From positions 1 to 64,000 of the forward strand of contig NZ_LGDD01000188.1 in assembly GCF_001279695.1 (NCBI RefSeq): a DNA stretch of 64,000 nt, written 5' to 3'. How positions within the stretch are numbered: position 1 is the first letter of the stretch; each line of letters opens with the position of its first letter. A program made the translations under genes and the position numbers. Of the stretch, positions 1 to 6,791 are shown one piece after another. This DNA comes from Streptomyces sp. WM6378. GTDB taxonomy: Bacteria; Actinomycetota; Actinomycetes; Streptomycetales; Streptomycetaceae. Below the pieces are notes generated by a model. It saw nothing but the letters and a program-made list of their open reading frames with translations, did no database searches and was not told the DNA's origin.

Positions 1-207
1 ACCCACCGCACGATGCCGACGCAACTGCTCCACCTCGTGAAACGAACCGGGATCGAGCAGCAGGTCGATACGCTCACGCGCCGTCAGCTTGCCCTTCGCA
101 TGCTGCGCCTGCGTCGCCCGCTCGCTCGGCCCACGACACGCCTCCGCACGCAACGCAAGAAGCTCGGTGACCCGGTTGCGGGTCGCCGTCGGCTGCGGTG
201 TGTTCAT
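1..207 (-). CDS. Acyl-CoA carboxylase beta subunit, N-terminal fragment
   Basis: Only the first 69 codons are inside the window; the gene runs off the left edge. The translation contains KGKLTARERIDLLLDPGSF, the characteristic N-terminal block of the carboxyltransferase beta chain of acyl-CoA (acetyl/propionyl-CoA) carboxylases. In Streptomyces these enzymes carboxylate acyl-CoAs to malonyl- or methylmalonyl-CoA together with a biotinylated alpha chain. The ATG at 207 is preceded by GAGAGGGATCC. It lies just downstream of the SARP gene on the same strand, so a role in supplying malonyl-CoA to the PKS at 8575-13839 is a reasonable inference. The substrate cannot be judged from this fragment. 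Confidence 0.85.
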   Translation of the reverse strand, partial: MNTPQPTATRNRVTELLALRAEACRGPSERATQAQHAKGKLTARERIDLLLDPGSFHEVEQLRRHRAVG

Positions 208-269
208 GCCGGATCCCTCTCGTTTCTCGCGGCCCCCAACCGGGTGGCCCCTGTGCGTGCGGCTTCATT

Positions 270-302
270 GCGCAGGTCACGTACGGCGCGCAGGTCACGT
301 AC
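270..302 (-). repeat. 15-bp direct repeat pair upstream of the carboxylase gene
   Basis: The 15-mer GCGCAGGTCACGTAC occurs at 270-284 and again at 288-302, a perfect repeat with an 18-bp period. It lies 63-95 bp upstream of the carboxylase start on the minus strand, where an activator site would be expected. SARP proteins bind direct repeats, but 18 bp is not their usual 11 or 22 bp, so the binding protein is unknown. Confidence 0.5.
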
Positions 303-310
303 AACGCTCA

Positions 311-1141
311 TCAGCCCACCCGCCCGACAACGGTCATGCCGCCCCAGCCGGCGCCCTGTGCGGCCCAGCGCTTCTCGCTGGCGCCGTGCAGGATCTCCCT
401 TTGCAGGTCCTGCAGTTCGGGCATCGGGTCGATGCCGAGCTCTTCGCGCAGGGCGGTGCGCAGCCGGGTGAAGGTCTCCAGGGCCTGGCCGCGGCGGCCG
501 GTCCGGTGCAGGACGAGCATCAGCTGGGCGTGGAATCCCTCGTGCAGCGGGTGGTTCTCGGTTAAGTACCGGAGCTCGCCCAGGACTTGACGGTGGCGGC
601 CGATGCGGATGTCCGCCTCGATGCGGCCCTCAAGGGCGGTGAGCCGGAGCTCTTCGAGGCGGGAGACCTCAAGGGAAAGGCGCGGGCCGAGCGGGACGCC
701 GTCCAGTGGTGCCGCGCCGCGCCAGAGGGCGAGACCGCGTTGGAAGGCCTGGGCCGCCTCGGCGTTGTCGCCCTCGCTGAGCGACTGGCAGCCCTCGTCG
801 ACGGCCTGCTCGAAGAGGTCGGCGTCCACGGTGCCGGTGCCCAGATCGAGCCGGTAGCCGCCGCGCGAGGTGATCAGGACGTCCTTCGGGTCGAGCCGCC
901 CGTGCGAGGACCGCGAGGTCATCAGCGAACGCAGGTTCAGGACGTACGTCTGGACCGCGGTCACCGCGCTGCGCGGGGGCACCGCCCCGAACCAGAGCTC
1001 GTCGATCAGGCTCGACATGGTCACCACATGACCGACGGCGAGGGCCAGGGTGGCGAGCAGCTGCTGCTGCTTCGGCGCCGTCGGTCCCCAGCCCAGTTCG
1101 CCGTCCATTATCTGGACGTCACCGAGCACTCCGATATCCAA
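311..1141 (-). CDS. SARP-family transcriptional activator
   Basis: Streptomyces antibiotic regulatory protein of 276 residues, a usual length for the small single-unit SARPs. Residues about 1-100 form the OmpR-like winged helix (LLATLALAVGHVVTMSSLIDEL, then AVQTYVLNLR). Residues about 105-255 form the bacterial transcriptional activation domain (ADLFEQAVDEG, then HPLHEGFHAQLMLVLHRTGR and LREELGIDP). I chose the TTG at 1141, five bases after AGGGGGAG, because the longer upstream reading has no ribosome site and is not SARP-like. It probably activates this cluster. An ARE-like sequence at 1186-1209 suggests gamma-butyrolactone receptor control. Confidence 0.9.
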   Translation of the reverse strand: MDIGVLGDVQIMDGELGWGPTAPKQQQLLATLALAVGHVVTMSSLIDELWFGAVPPRSAVTAVQTYVLNLRSLMTSRSSHGRLDPKDVLITSRGGYRLDLGTGTVDADLFEQAVDEGCQSLSEGDNAEAAQAFQRGLALWRGAAPLDGVPLGPRLSLEVSRLEELRLTALEGRIEADIRIGRHRQVLGELRYLTENHPLHEGFHAQLMLVLHRTGRRGQALETFTRLRTALREELGIDPMPELQDLQREILHGASEKRWAAQGAGWGGMTVVGRVG

Positions 1142-1185
1142 GACAACTCCCCCTGAGCGTTGATTGCTCTGTCTCGTCAATTTTC

Positions 1186-1209
1186 CGAACGTACCGAACG
1201 GTTTAATTC
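1186..1209. promoter_or_regulatory. ARE-like gamma-butyrolactone receptor site upstream of the SARP gene
   Basis: The core ACGTACCGAACGGTTT fits the recalled autoregulatory element consensus (ANAWACNNACYNNNCGGTTTKTTT) at WAC, ACY and all of CGGTTT, with mismatches only near the ends. It lies 45 bp upstream of the SARP start and downstream of the preceding gene's stop, in the only sizeable gap on this strand. Receptor binding has not been shown; the match was made by eye. Confidence 0.55.
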
Positions 1210-1253
1210 CGGGGACCCCACCCCACGTCCGACCTGCACGGATGGGGTGCAGG

Positions 1254-2003
1254 CTACCCAGATTTGGCAACGCCTGTCGCGGAAATCAGATGAGTGGAAC
1301 CAAAATTATTGGAGGCCGCCCCGAGGCCGGGCACGTAAAAGCGCCCGTCCTTCCCCATGAGGTGGCACCCATCGCGGTCCGTCGCCAATCCGAAATCGGC
1401 GTAGGGAATCCTCCGTCCGCTCCCCATCGCCTTGGCATAGGAATTCTTCAGGGTCAGGAAGCGGAGCAGCAGCGGGTGGCGCGCGGACGGCCGGGCCGCG
1501 TGCAGGCGGTCCAGCTCGTGCCGGGTGAGCAGGTGTTCCACGGACGGCAGCCGCAGCGGCGGCGGTTGCAGCGGTGCCACGTCCACGCCGACCCGGCCGC
1601 CGTCCATCAGGCCCACGGCGACCAGTCCTTCACAGTCGCCGACGCTGATGTCCAGCTCGTCACAGCCTCTTAAATAAGGGCGCCCGGTCGCGGTGTAGGC
1701 GACCTCGAAGAGTGCGGGGTCGGCGCCGAGGAGGGCGCCGGCGGTGGCTCTGAGCATCAGCCGGGACACGATGAAGCGGATGCGCCGCTCCGGTGTGGGC
1801 TGCCGGTCGGCCCGGGCGCGGTCCGCGCCGAGCAGCACCCGGATGTCCTCCGCGTCGGGCCCGGTCTCGCGCGGCCACCAGTCCTCGGTCCGGCCCGCCA
1901 CGACGATGCACCGGCTCTCCTCCAACTCCTTTCTGATCCTTGCCACTTCCAGGTCGTCCGGGCCCCGCGCCGCGTACAGCACGGGTGTCGGCCCTCGTGT
2001 CAA
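1254..2003 (-). CDS. Divergent 4'-phosphopantetheinyl transferase, catalytic acids substituted
   Basis: A 249-residue Sfp-type fold. The block RRIRFIVSRLMLRATAG at 73-89, YTATGRPYL at 103-111, GRVGVDVAPL at 136-145 and LTLKNSYAKA at 183-192 line up with Sfp motifs P1-P3. Active enzymes carry DxE in the second block and K-E-(S/A)-x-x-x-K in the third. Here only Asp141 is kept: the second acid is Ala143 and the third is Asn187, read directly from GTG-GAC-GTG-GCA and AAG-AAT-TCC. The SHS-type motif before them is also altered (ISVGDCEG). The TTG start at 2003 overlaps the previous stop (TTGA), implying translational coupling. A family role would be priming the PKS acyl carrier domain; activity is doubtful. 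Confidence 0.8.
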   Translation of the reverse strand: MTRGPTPVLYAARGPDDLEVARIRKELEESRCIVVAGRTEDWWPRETGPDAEDIRVLLGADRARADRQPTPERRIRFIVSRLMLRATAGALLGADPALFEVAYTATGRPYLRGCDELDISVGDCEGLVAVGLMDGGRVGVDVAPLQPPPLRLPSVEHLLTRHELDRLHAARPSARHPLLLRFLTLKNSYAKAMGSGRRIPYADFGLATDRDGCHLMGKDGRFYVPGLGAASNNFGSTHLISATGVAKSG

Positions 2004-3310
2004 GCCGTGCTCCCGATCTCCAGGTCGATCCGTTCCCGGGACAGGTCGTAGGCCAATGCCTCGCGGTCACGGACAATCAATTCCTTGAGGACGAGCCCCA
2101 CTTGGCCCCTCGGCAGTCTCGGCGTCGAGTGGCCCAGGCGCCGCAGCACCCTGGTGAGGGCCAGCAGCAGCCAGGCACGGTCCGTGTCCTCGCCGGTGAA
2201 CCGCAGTCTGCCGAGGCCGCAGGCCGCCGCGGTGAGCAGCGCGAGCCGGTCGGCGACCGCGAGGGCAGCCGGGTCGGGCCCGCCGGGCGTGGGGCGGCCG
2301 AGGTAGGAGCGGCGCCGTTCCAGGCCGCGCAGTTCCCGGTTGAGCATCCGGATGACCTCCCGGAAGCTTCCGCCGACCGGGTCGCGTCCGTCCGGAAGAC
2401 CGGAGAAGTCGCGGAACTCCCGGCCGAGCAGGCGCAGTTCGCGGCCGGTTGATCCGGGCTGGAACTCGGCGAGGAGCTGCGGCAGCCGGGCGCCGACGGG
2501 GCCGGCCGCCGCCATCAGGGCCTCGCCCTCGCGGGCGGCCGAGAAGTCGTACGCGGACCGGGCGAGGCTGCCGTCCCGGCGCCGCGCGTTCAACGGAATC
2601 ACTTCCTCCGCGCCCTCTCGCAGCAGTCGCGGCACCAGGTGTCCGCACACGGCGGTCAGGGCCCGCCTCCCGGTCCCGGCGCGCAGTGCGTCGGTCGCGG
2701 CGCCGACCACGCAGTCGGCGAGCAGTACGTCGGCGAAGGACCCGGCGAGCGCCCCGACCGCGGACAGGTCGTCCACGGGCGCGTAGTGCTCCTGGTAGGC
2801 CCGCACCGCGGTGCGCAGCCGGGTGTCGGCGGCGGCCACGAGCCAGCCCGGGAACACGGTGCGTACGAACGCCCCCGCCAGCTCCGGGTCGCAGCGGCAG
2901 CCCGTCTCGTGCCCGTCGGCCGCGCAGCTCGGGACGGTGAGCCAGACCCGGGTGTCCGGGTCCGCGTCGGCCGCGGACGACTGGCCTGTGCTGACCCGGG
3001 TGTCCACCGGATCCGTACCGTCTCCGTACGGCCGCCGATTGTCGTCCGGGCCGGGAACTGCCAGGACCAGGCGTCCGTTCTCCTTGAAGGAGGCGGCCAG
3101 TTGGGCGGCCGTCGGCGGGTGCGGCGCCGGGGGTGGCGGCCAGCCGCGCTCCACGGTGGGCAGCCCGTGGGAGCGGATGACCGCCCGCACCTTGTGGATG
3201 GTTTCGTCGCCGCGGTGCGCATCGCCCCGCAGGACAGGCGGGGAGCCCGCGCCGGTGCTGCCCCGGGGCAGTCCGGCGCCGGTGAACCGGCTCGCCCGCC
3301 GCTCGCTCAC
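2000..3310 (-). CDS. Protein of unknown function in the 6-MSA-type cluster
   Basis: I do not recognise this 436-residue protein. The GTG start overlaps the stop of the MFS gene by four bases (GTGA), and its own stop overlaps the next start, so it is translated between transporter and transferase. The first 130 residues are Pro/Gly/Arg-rich and probably disordered. The remainder is mostly helical, with the stretch FADVLLADCVVGAATDAL around 195-212 and several Cys near 150 (SCAADGHETGCRC). There is slight resemblance to the helical C-terminal half of acyl-CoA dehydrogenases, but no FAD or catalytic-Glu motif I can place. No signal peptide or membrane segment is seen. Confidence 0.7.
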   Translation of the reverse strand: MSERRASRFTGAGLPRGSTGAGSPPVLRGDAHRGDETIHKVRAVIRSHGLPTVERGWPPPPAPHPPTAAQLAASFKENGRLVLAVPGPDDNRRPYGDGTDPVDTRVSTGQSSAADADPDTRVWLTVPSCAADGHETGCRCDPELAGAFVRTVFPGWLVAAADTRLRTAVRAYQEHYAPVDDLSAVGALAGSFADVLLADCVVGAATDALRAGTGRRALTAVCGHLVPRLLREGAEEVIPLNARRRDGSLARSAYDFSAAREGEALMAAAGPVGARLPQLLAEFQPGSTGRELRLLGREFRDFSGLPDGRDPVGGSFREVIRMLNRELRGLERRRSYLGRPTPGGPDPAALAVADRLALLTAAACGLGRLRFTGEDTDRAWLLLALTRVLRRLGHSTPRLPRGQVGLVLKELIVRDREALAYDLSRERIDLEIGSTA

Positions 3311-4746
3311 TGGGCGGTGCGCCGGCCGATGTAGCCGACGGCGAGCAGGGCGCCCACCGCGAGGGCCGCCGCGGCGACCGACAGGGCGACCTTGGTGCCG
3401 CTGTCGCCGGGCGAGGCCTGGAGCACGGAGCCGAGGACCGCGACACCGACCACGGCGCCGGTCTGGCGGGCCGAGTTGAGGGCGCCCGACGCGATGCCGG
3501 CCTGCTCCTTGGGCACCGAGGAGACAAGGGTGGTGACCAGGGACGGGATGGCGAAGGAGACACCGAACCCGAAGATCAGCAGGCCGACCGCGGTCAGCGC
3601 GTACTGGCCCGCGCCGTCGCCGCCCACGAAGAGCAGCTGGATGAGCGCGCCCACCGTCATCAGCGAGAAGCCGAGGATCGAGGGGATGCGCGGGCCCTTC
3701 CTGGCGACCAGGCGCCCGGTGTAGATCGGGTTGAACGCGGTGGGCAGGGTCAGCGGCAGGAAGGCGAGGCCGGCGGCCATGGCGGTGTAGCCGAGGCCCT
3801 GCTGGAAGTGGAGGGACATGACGAACAGGACGCCGGAGAGGCCGAAGTTGACGAGCAGTCCGTTGAGCAGGCCGACCGAGAAGGTGGCCTTGCGGAAGAG
3901 CTGGAGCGGCAGCATCGGGCCGCGCACACCGGGCTCGCGGCGCTCCACCATGATGAAGCCGATCGCGGCGGCGATACCGACGGCCAGCGCGATGAGCACC
4001 GGCGCGGACGTCCAGCCCTCGGGCTCGCTCTGAATGACGCCGAACGTGAGGCCCGCCAGGGCGAGTACGGCGAGCAGCTGGCCGGGCAGGTCGATGGCGC
4101 GGTTCGGATTGCGGGGCACCTGCGGCGCGAAGGCGCGGGTGATCAGCACGCTGAGCAGGGCGACCGGCACGTTGATGACGAAGATGAAGCGCCAGCCCAG
4201 CGTGTCCGTGAGGACACCGCCGACGACCGGGCCCGCGGCGAGCGCGACACCGGTGATGGCAGCCCACGATCCGAGTGCGCGGGCCCGCTGGGCGGGATCG
4301 GTGTAGGTGGTCGCGATGACGGCCATCGAGGCCGGCAGCAGGGCGGCGCCCGCGATGCCGAGGACACCGCGCATGCCGATCAGAACGCCCAGGTTCGGGG
4401 ACGCGGCGGTGAGTCCGGAGGCGATGAGGAAGGCCCAGGTGCCGGTCAGGAACACCTTGCGGGCGCCGAACCGGTCGGACAGCGCACCCATGGTGAGCAG
4501 CAGCGCGGCGAAGGTGAGGGTGTATCCGTTGACCACCCACTGGAGCCCGGAGAGGCCGCCGCCGATATCATCGCGGATGGCGGGCAGTGCCACGTTCACC
4601 ACGCTGGTGTCGAGCAGCACCATGAAGTAGCCGAGCGAAAGGCCCAGAAGCAGAAGCCCCTTGCGCCGGACCCCGGCCTCGGGCTTGACGCCCGCCGAAG
4701 CGCTCCCCCCTTGTGCGGCCGTCACCGTCGATGACTGCGAGGACAT
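3307..4746 (-). CDS. MFS drug/metabolite exporter, DHA2 (14-TM) family
   Basis: A 479-residue integral membrane protein of the EmrB/QacA type. TM1 carries FMVLLDTSVVNVALP, the DHA2 signature. GALSDRFGARKVF is the loop 2-3 motif, and LAAGPVVGGVLTD in TM5 is the antiporter motif C. About 14 hydrophobic segments can be counted. The ATG at 4746 follows GAGAAGGG by five bases; longer readings run into DNA opposite the LysR gene and have no ribosome site. It probably exports the cluster product or confers self-resistance. It diverges from a LysR regulator, with a 20-bp inverted repeat between them, so it is likely the regulator's target. Confidence 0.9.
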   Translation of the reverse strand: MSSQSSTVTAAQGGSASAGVKPEAGVRRKGLLLLGLSLGYFMVLLDTSVVNVALPAIRDDIGGGLSGLQWVVNGYTLTFAALLLTMGALSDRFGARKVFLTGTWAFLIASGLTAASPNLGVLIGMRGVLGIAGAALLPASMAVIATTYTDPAQRARALGSWAAITGVALAAGPVVGGVLTDTLGWRFIFVINVPVALLSVLITRAFAPQVPRNPNRAIDLPGQLLAVLALAGLTFGVIQSEPEGWTSAPVLIALAVGIAAAIGFIMVERREPGVRGPMLPLQLFRKATFSVGLLNGLLVNFGLSGVLFVMSLHFQQGLGYTAMAAGLAFLPLTLPTAFNPIYTGRLVARKGPRIPSILGFSLMTVGALIQLLFVGGDGAGQYALTAVGLLIFGFGVSFAIPSLVTTLVSSVPKEQAGIASGALNSARQTGAVVGVAVLGSVLQASPGDSGTKVALSVAAAALAVGALLAVGYIGRRTAQ

Positions 4747-4872
4747 AGTTGTTCCCTTCTCCATTACTGATGTGGAATCGCTGATGCGGAAATTTGAATT
4801 CGAGGCGGCCGGGGTCGAGAACCTGCGGCTGTTACAGCCTGGCGGGAGCCCGGGCGAAAGAGAAACGGGAAA

Positions 4873-4892
4873 TTCCGATTGCACCATCGGAA
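4873..4892. promoter_or_regulatory. Putative LysR operator between exporter and regulator genes
   Basis: TTCCGAT and ATCGGAA form a perfect 7-bp inverted repeat separated by six bases in the 174-bp divergent gap. The site lies 28 bp before the LysR start and 127 bp before the exporter start. Dyads of this size are typical of LysR recognition sites, which often serve both autoregulation and divergent activation. Confidence 0.6.
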
Positions 4893-4920
4893 GCGCCGAT
4901 GGATCGGGGGAGGCCGAAAG

Positions 4921-5820
4921 ATGCAGCTCCGTCAGTTGAACACGTTCCGCACCGTTGCCGAAACCCTCAATATCACACGGGCGGCCGAGCGTCTGAATTA
5001 TGCCCAGTCGAGTGTCACCGAGCAGATCCAGTCGCTCGAAGCGGATCTGGGGGTGGCCCTTTTTGACCGTTCCGGCCGCCGGATACGGCTCACCGATGCG
5101 GGCAACCGTCTGGTCGAGTACGCCGAGCGCATGCTCCAGCTCGCCGAGGAGGCGAGGGCCGCGGTGTCCGGAATGGCGGACCCGGCCGGCGAACTCACCA
5201 TCGGCGCACCGGAAACGCTCTGCGTCTACCGATTGCCTTCTTTGCTGACCCGGTTCCGGGAAACCCATCCGAAGGTCCGGGTCGTGCTGCGTCCGGGCAA
5301 CCGGTCGGAGTCCCGGGGCGGGGTGCGCGAGGGAACTCTGGATCTGTGCTTCACGTTCGGACCGCCGCCCACGGAGCCGGAGTTCGAGAGCATGGCGCTG
5401 GCTCCCGAGACCGTCGTCGTGGTGGCTCCCCCCGGGCACCCGCTGACCAGGATGAAGGAAGTGACCACGGCCGAACTCGCCGGTGTGGACTTCCTGGTGA
5501 CCGAGCCCGGTTGCAGCTACCGCCGGATGTACGACGAGACGCTGGGCTCCGTACGGGGCCCCCGGCCGAACGTGGTGGCCGAACTGACCAGCATCGGGGC
5601 GCTGCGCAGCTGCGTCGCCGAGGGGATGGGCTGCGCGCTGCTCCCTGGGATCGCGGTGGCGGCCGACCTGGCGCGGGGCGCCCTGGAGACGGTGCCGTGG
5701 ACCAACGCCCGGCGGGAGACGGAGGTGCAGGTCTCCTGGCGTGCGCAGGGCGCCGAGTCGCCGGGCCTTCGCCCGTTCCTGGACACCGCGCGCGAACTGC
5801 TCGGCAGTCCGGCCCTGTAG
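4921..5820 (+). CDS. LysR-family transcriptional regulator
   Basis: A 299-residue regulator with the N-terminal winged helix at 1-60 (MQLRQLNTFRTVAETLNITRAAERL, then QSSVTEQIQSLEADLGVALFDR) and a periplasmic-binding-like effector domain at about 90-290. The ATG at 4921 was chosen over an in-frame ATG at 4879 because homology begins at MQLRQLNTF and a purine-rich GGGGGAGG sits just before it. It points away from the exporter gene and towards the end of the PKS transcription unit. It probably senses a pathway aromatic and controls export; the effector is not predictable from sequence. Confidence 0.9.
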   Translation: MQLRQLNTFRTVAETLNITRAAERLNYAQSSVTEQIQSLEADLGVALFDRSGRRIRLTDAGNRLVEYAERMLQLAEEARAAVSGMADPAGELTIGAPETLCVYRLPSLLTRFRETHPKVRVVLRPGNRSESRGGVREGTLDLCFTFGPPPTEPEFESMALAPETVVVVAPPGHPLTRMKEVTTAELAGVDFLVTEPGCSYRRMYDETLGSVRGPRPNVVAELTSIGALRSCVAEGMGCALLPGIAVAADLARGALETVPWTNARRETEVQVSWRAQGAESPGLRPFLDTARELLGSPAL

Positions 5821-5824
5821 CCGC

Positions 5825-5861
5825 CCGCCCCGGTGCGGCGACGCCTGCCGCACCGGGGCGG
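5825..5861. terminator. Bidirectional hairpin between the LysR gene and the PKS unit
   Basis: Perfect 15-bp arms (5825-5839 and 5847-5861) around a 7-base loop fill the 43-bp gap between two converging genes. There is no T-tract, as is usual for Streptomyces terminators. Confidence 0.8.
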
Positions 5862-5863
5862 TC

Positions 5864-6106
5864 TCAGCCCTCGTCCAGGCAGAGTTCGTCCTCGTCGAGG
5901 TGGACGAGCCGGCCGCTGTAGCCGCCGGTCAGCGCGGCGAACCAGATCGCGGGGCGGGCGCCGACCGCGTCCCGGGCGAGCACCAGGGGCCCGTCCGCGG
6001 TCACCTCGACGTAGTCGCCCGCGGAGCGGATGCCGTACCCGGTGTCCCGGGCGACGCGGACCAGGTCGTCGAACTCGGGGATGTCCAGTACGTACAGCGT
6101 GGTCAT
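5864..6106 (-). CDS. Small conserved-looking protein in the PKS unit (80 aa)
   Basis: An 80-residue acidic protein of unrecognised family. Its ATG overlaps the stop of the VOC protein (ATGA), so the two are translationally coupled and probably expressed in fixed ratio. The sequence has alternating hydrophobic strands (TLYVLDIPEFDDLVRVARD, then YVEVTADGPLVLAR) and ends in a very acidic tail with one Cys. There is no signal peptide or membrane segment. It could be a partner or accessory subunit of the VOC protein; this is inferred from coupling only. Confidence 0.75.
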   Translation of the reverse strand: MTTLYVLDIPEFDDLVRVARDTGYGIRSAGDYVEVTADGPLVLARDAVGARPAIWFAALTGGYSGRLVHLDEDELCLDEG

Positions 6107-6732
6107 CGGGTGCTCACCTTCTCCTCGGCCGGGGCGGCCTGCTCGGCGTGGTCGCGGGCGAGTTCGCCCTTGCGGCGCCACATGTCCTCGACGGTGGGGC
6201 GCTCGCCCTTCGCGATGTCGCTCAGGGCCCGGAGCGTCAACTCGGCGTCGCGCGCGTCGACTTCGGCGAAGGCGCGCAGCGGGCGGGTGATCTCCAGCTG
6301 GATTCCATTGGGGTCGTCGAAGTAGAGGGATTCCAGGAGTTCGTGGGCGAGCGGCGGGGTGACCCGTACGCCGTGCTCCTTGAGGCGGACGCGCCAGGCG
6401 GTCAGCTCCTCCTCGGTGTCGACGTGCAGCGCCAGGTGGCGCGAGCGGTGCATGAGGTCGCCCGGGTCCTCCTCCTCGGGCAGCCCGAAGTAGTAGAAGA
6501 AGGCCAAGTGGTTGCCCTTGCCGAGGGCGAAGAAGAAGTGCACGAAGTCGGGGAAGTCCTCGGTGACCCAGCCGGTCGCGGTGATGGCGTGGACCAGCGG
6601 CAGGCCGAGCACGTCGCGGTAGAAGTGCAGGGTCTCCTCGGGCTTCCAGGTGACGTGCGCGAGATGGTCGACGCCCTTGAGGCGCAGCGATCCGGTGTCG
6701 AGCGGCGCACCGGCCGCCGGGATCTGCGACAT
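6103..6732 (-). CDS. VOC-superfamily protein, extradiol-dioxygenase-like
   Basis: A 209-residue glyoxalase/dioxygenase-fold protein. Two beta-alpha-beta-beta-beta units are visible, with possible metal ligands His23 (VDHLAHV), His75 or His99 (RHLALHV) and Glu147 (GIQLEI). FDDPNGIQLEI is the typical final strand. About 55 charged helical residues follow the fold. The ATG at 6732 follows AGGAAC. Placed after an aryl-acid ligase and a salicylyl-CoA-hydroxylase-like gene, it may cleave or rearrange a dihydroxylated aromatic ring. VOC proteins also include isomerases and resistance proteins, so the reaction is open. Confidence 0.8.
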   Translation of the reverse strand: MSQIPAAGAPLDTGSLRLKGVDHLAHVTWKPEETLHFYRDVLGLPLVHAITATGWVTEDFPDFVHFFFALGKGNHLAFFYYFGLPEEEDPGDLMHRSRHLALHVDTEEELTAWRVRLKEHGVRVTPPLAHELLESLYFDDPNGIQLEITRPLRAFAEVDARDAELTLRALSDIAKGERPTVEDMWRRKGELARDHAEQAAPAEEKVSTR

Positions 6733-6791
6733 GGCTTGTTCCTTTCGCTGTGGAGCGTGGAGCGGCGGAAGTCGGGGGTTCAACTGGTGTG

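Noticed and set aside
270..302. CRISPR-like or transposon-end repeat
   Set aside because: Only two copies with a three-base spacer, and no cas or transposase gene nearby.
2000..3310. Acyl-CoA dehydrogenase
   Set aside because: The likeness is limited to one helical stretch; there is no FAD-binding or catalytic Glu motif.
3307..5853. A much longer minus-strand reading of the MFS gene
   Set aside because: The extra 369 codons run opposite the LysR gene; the ATG at 4746 has a ribosome site and starts the conserved protein.
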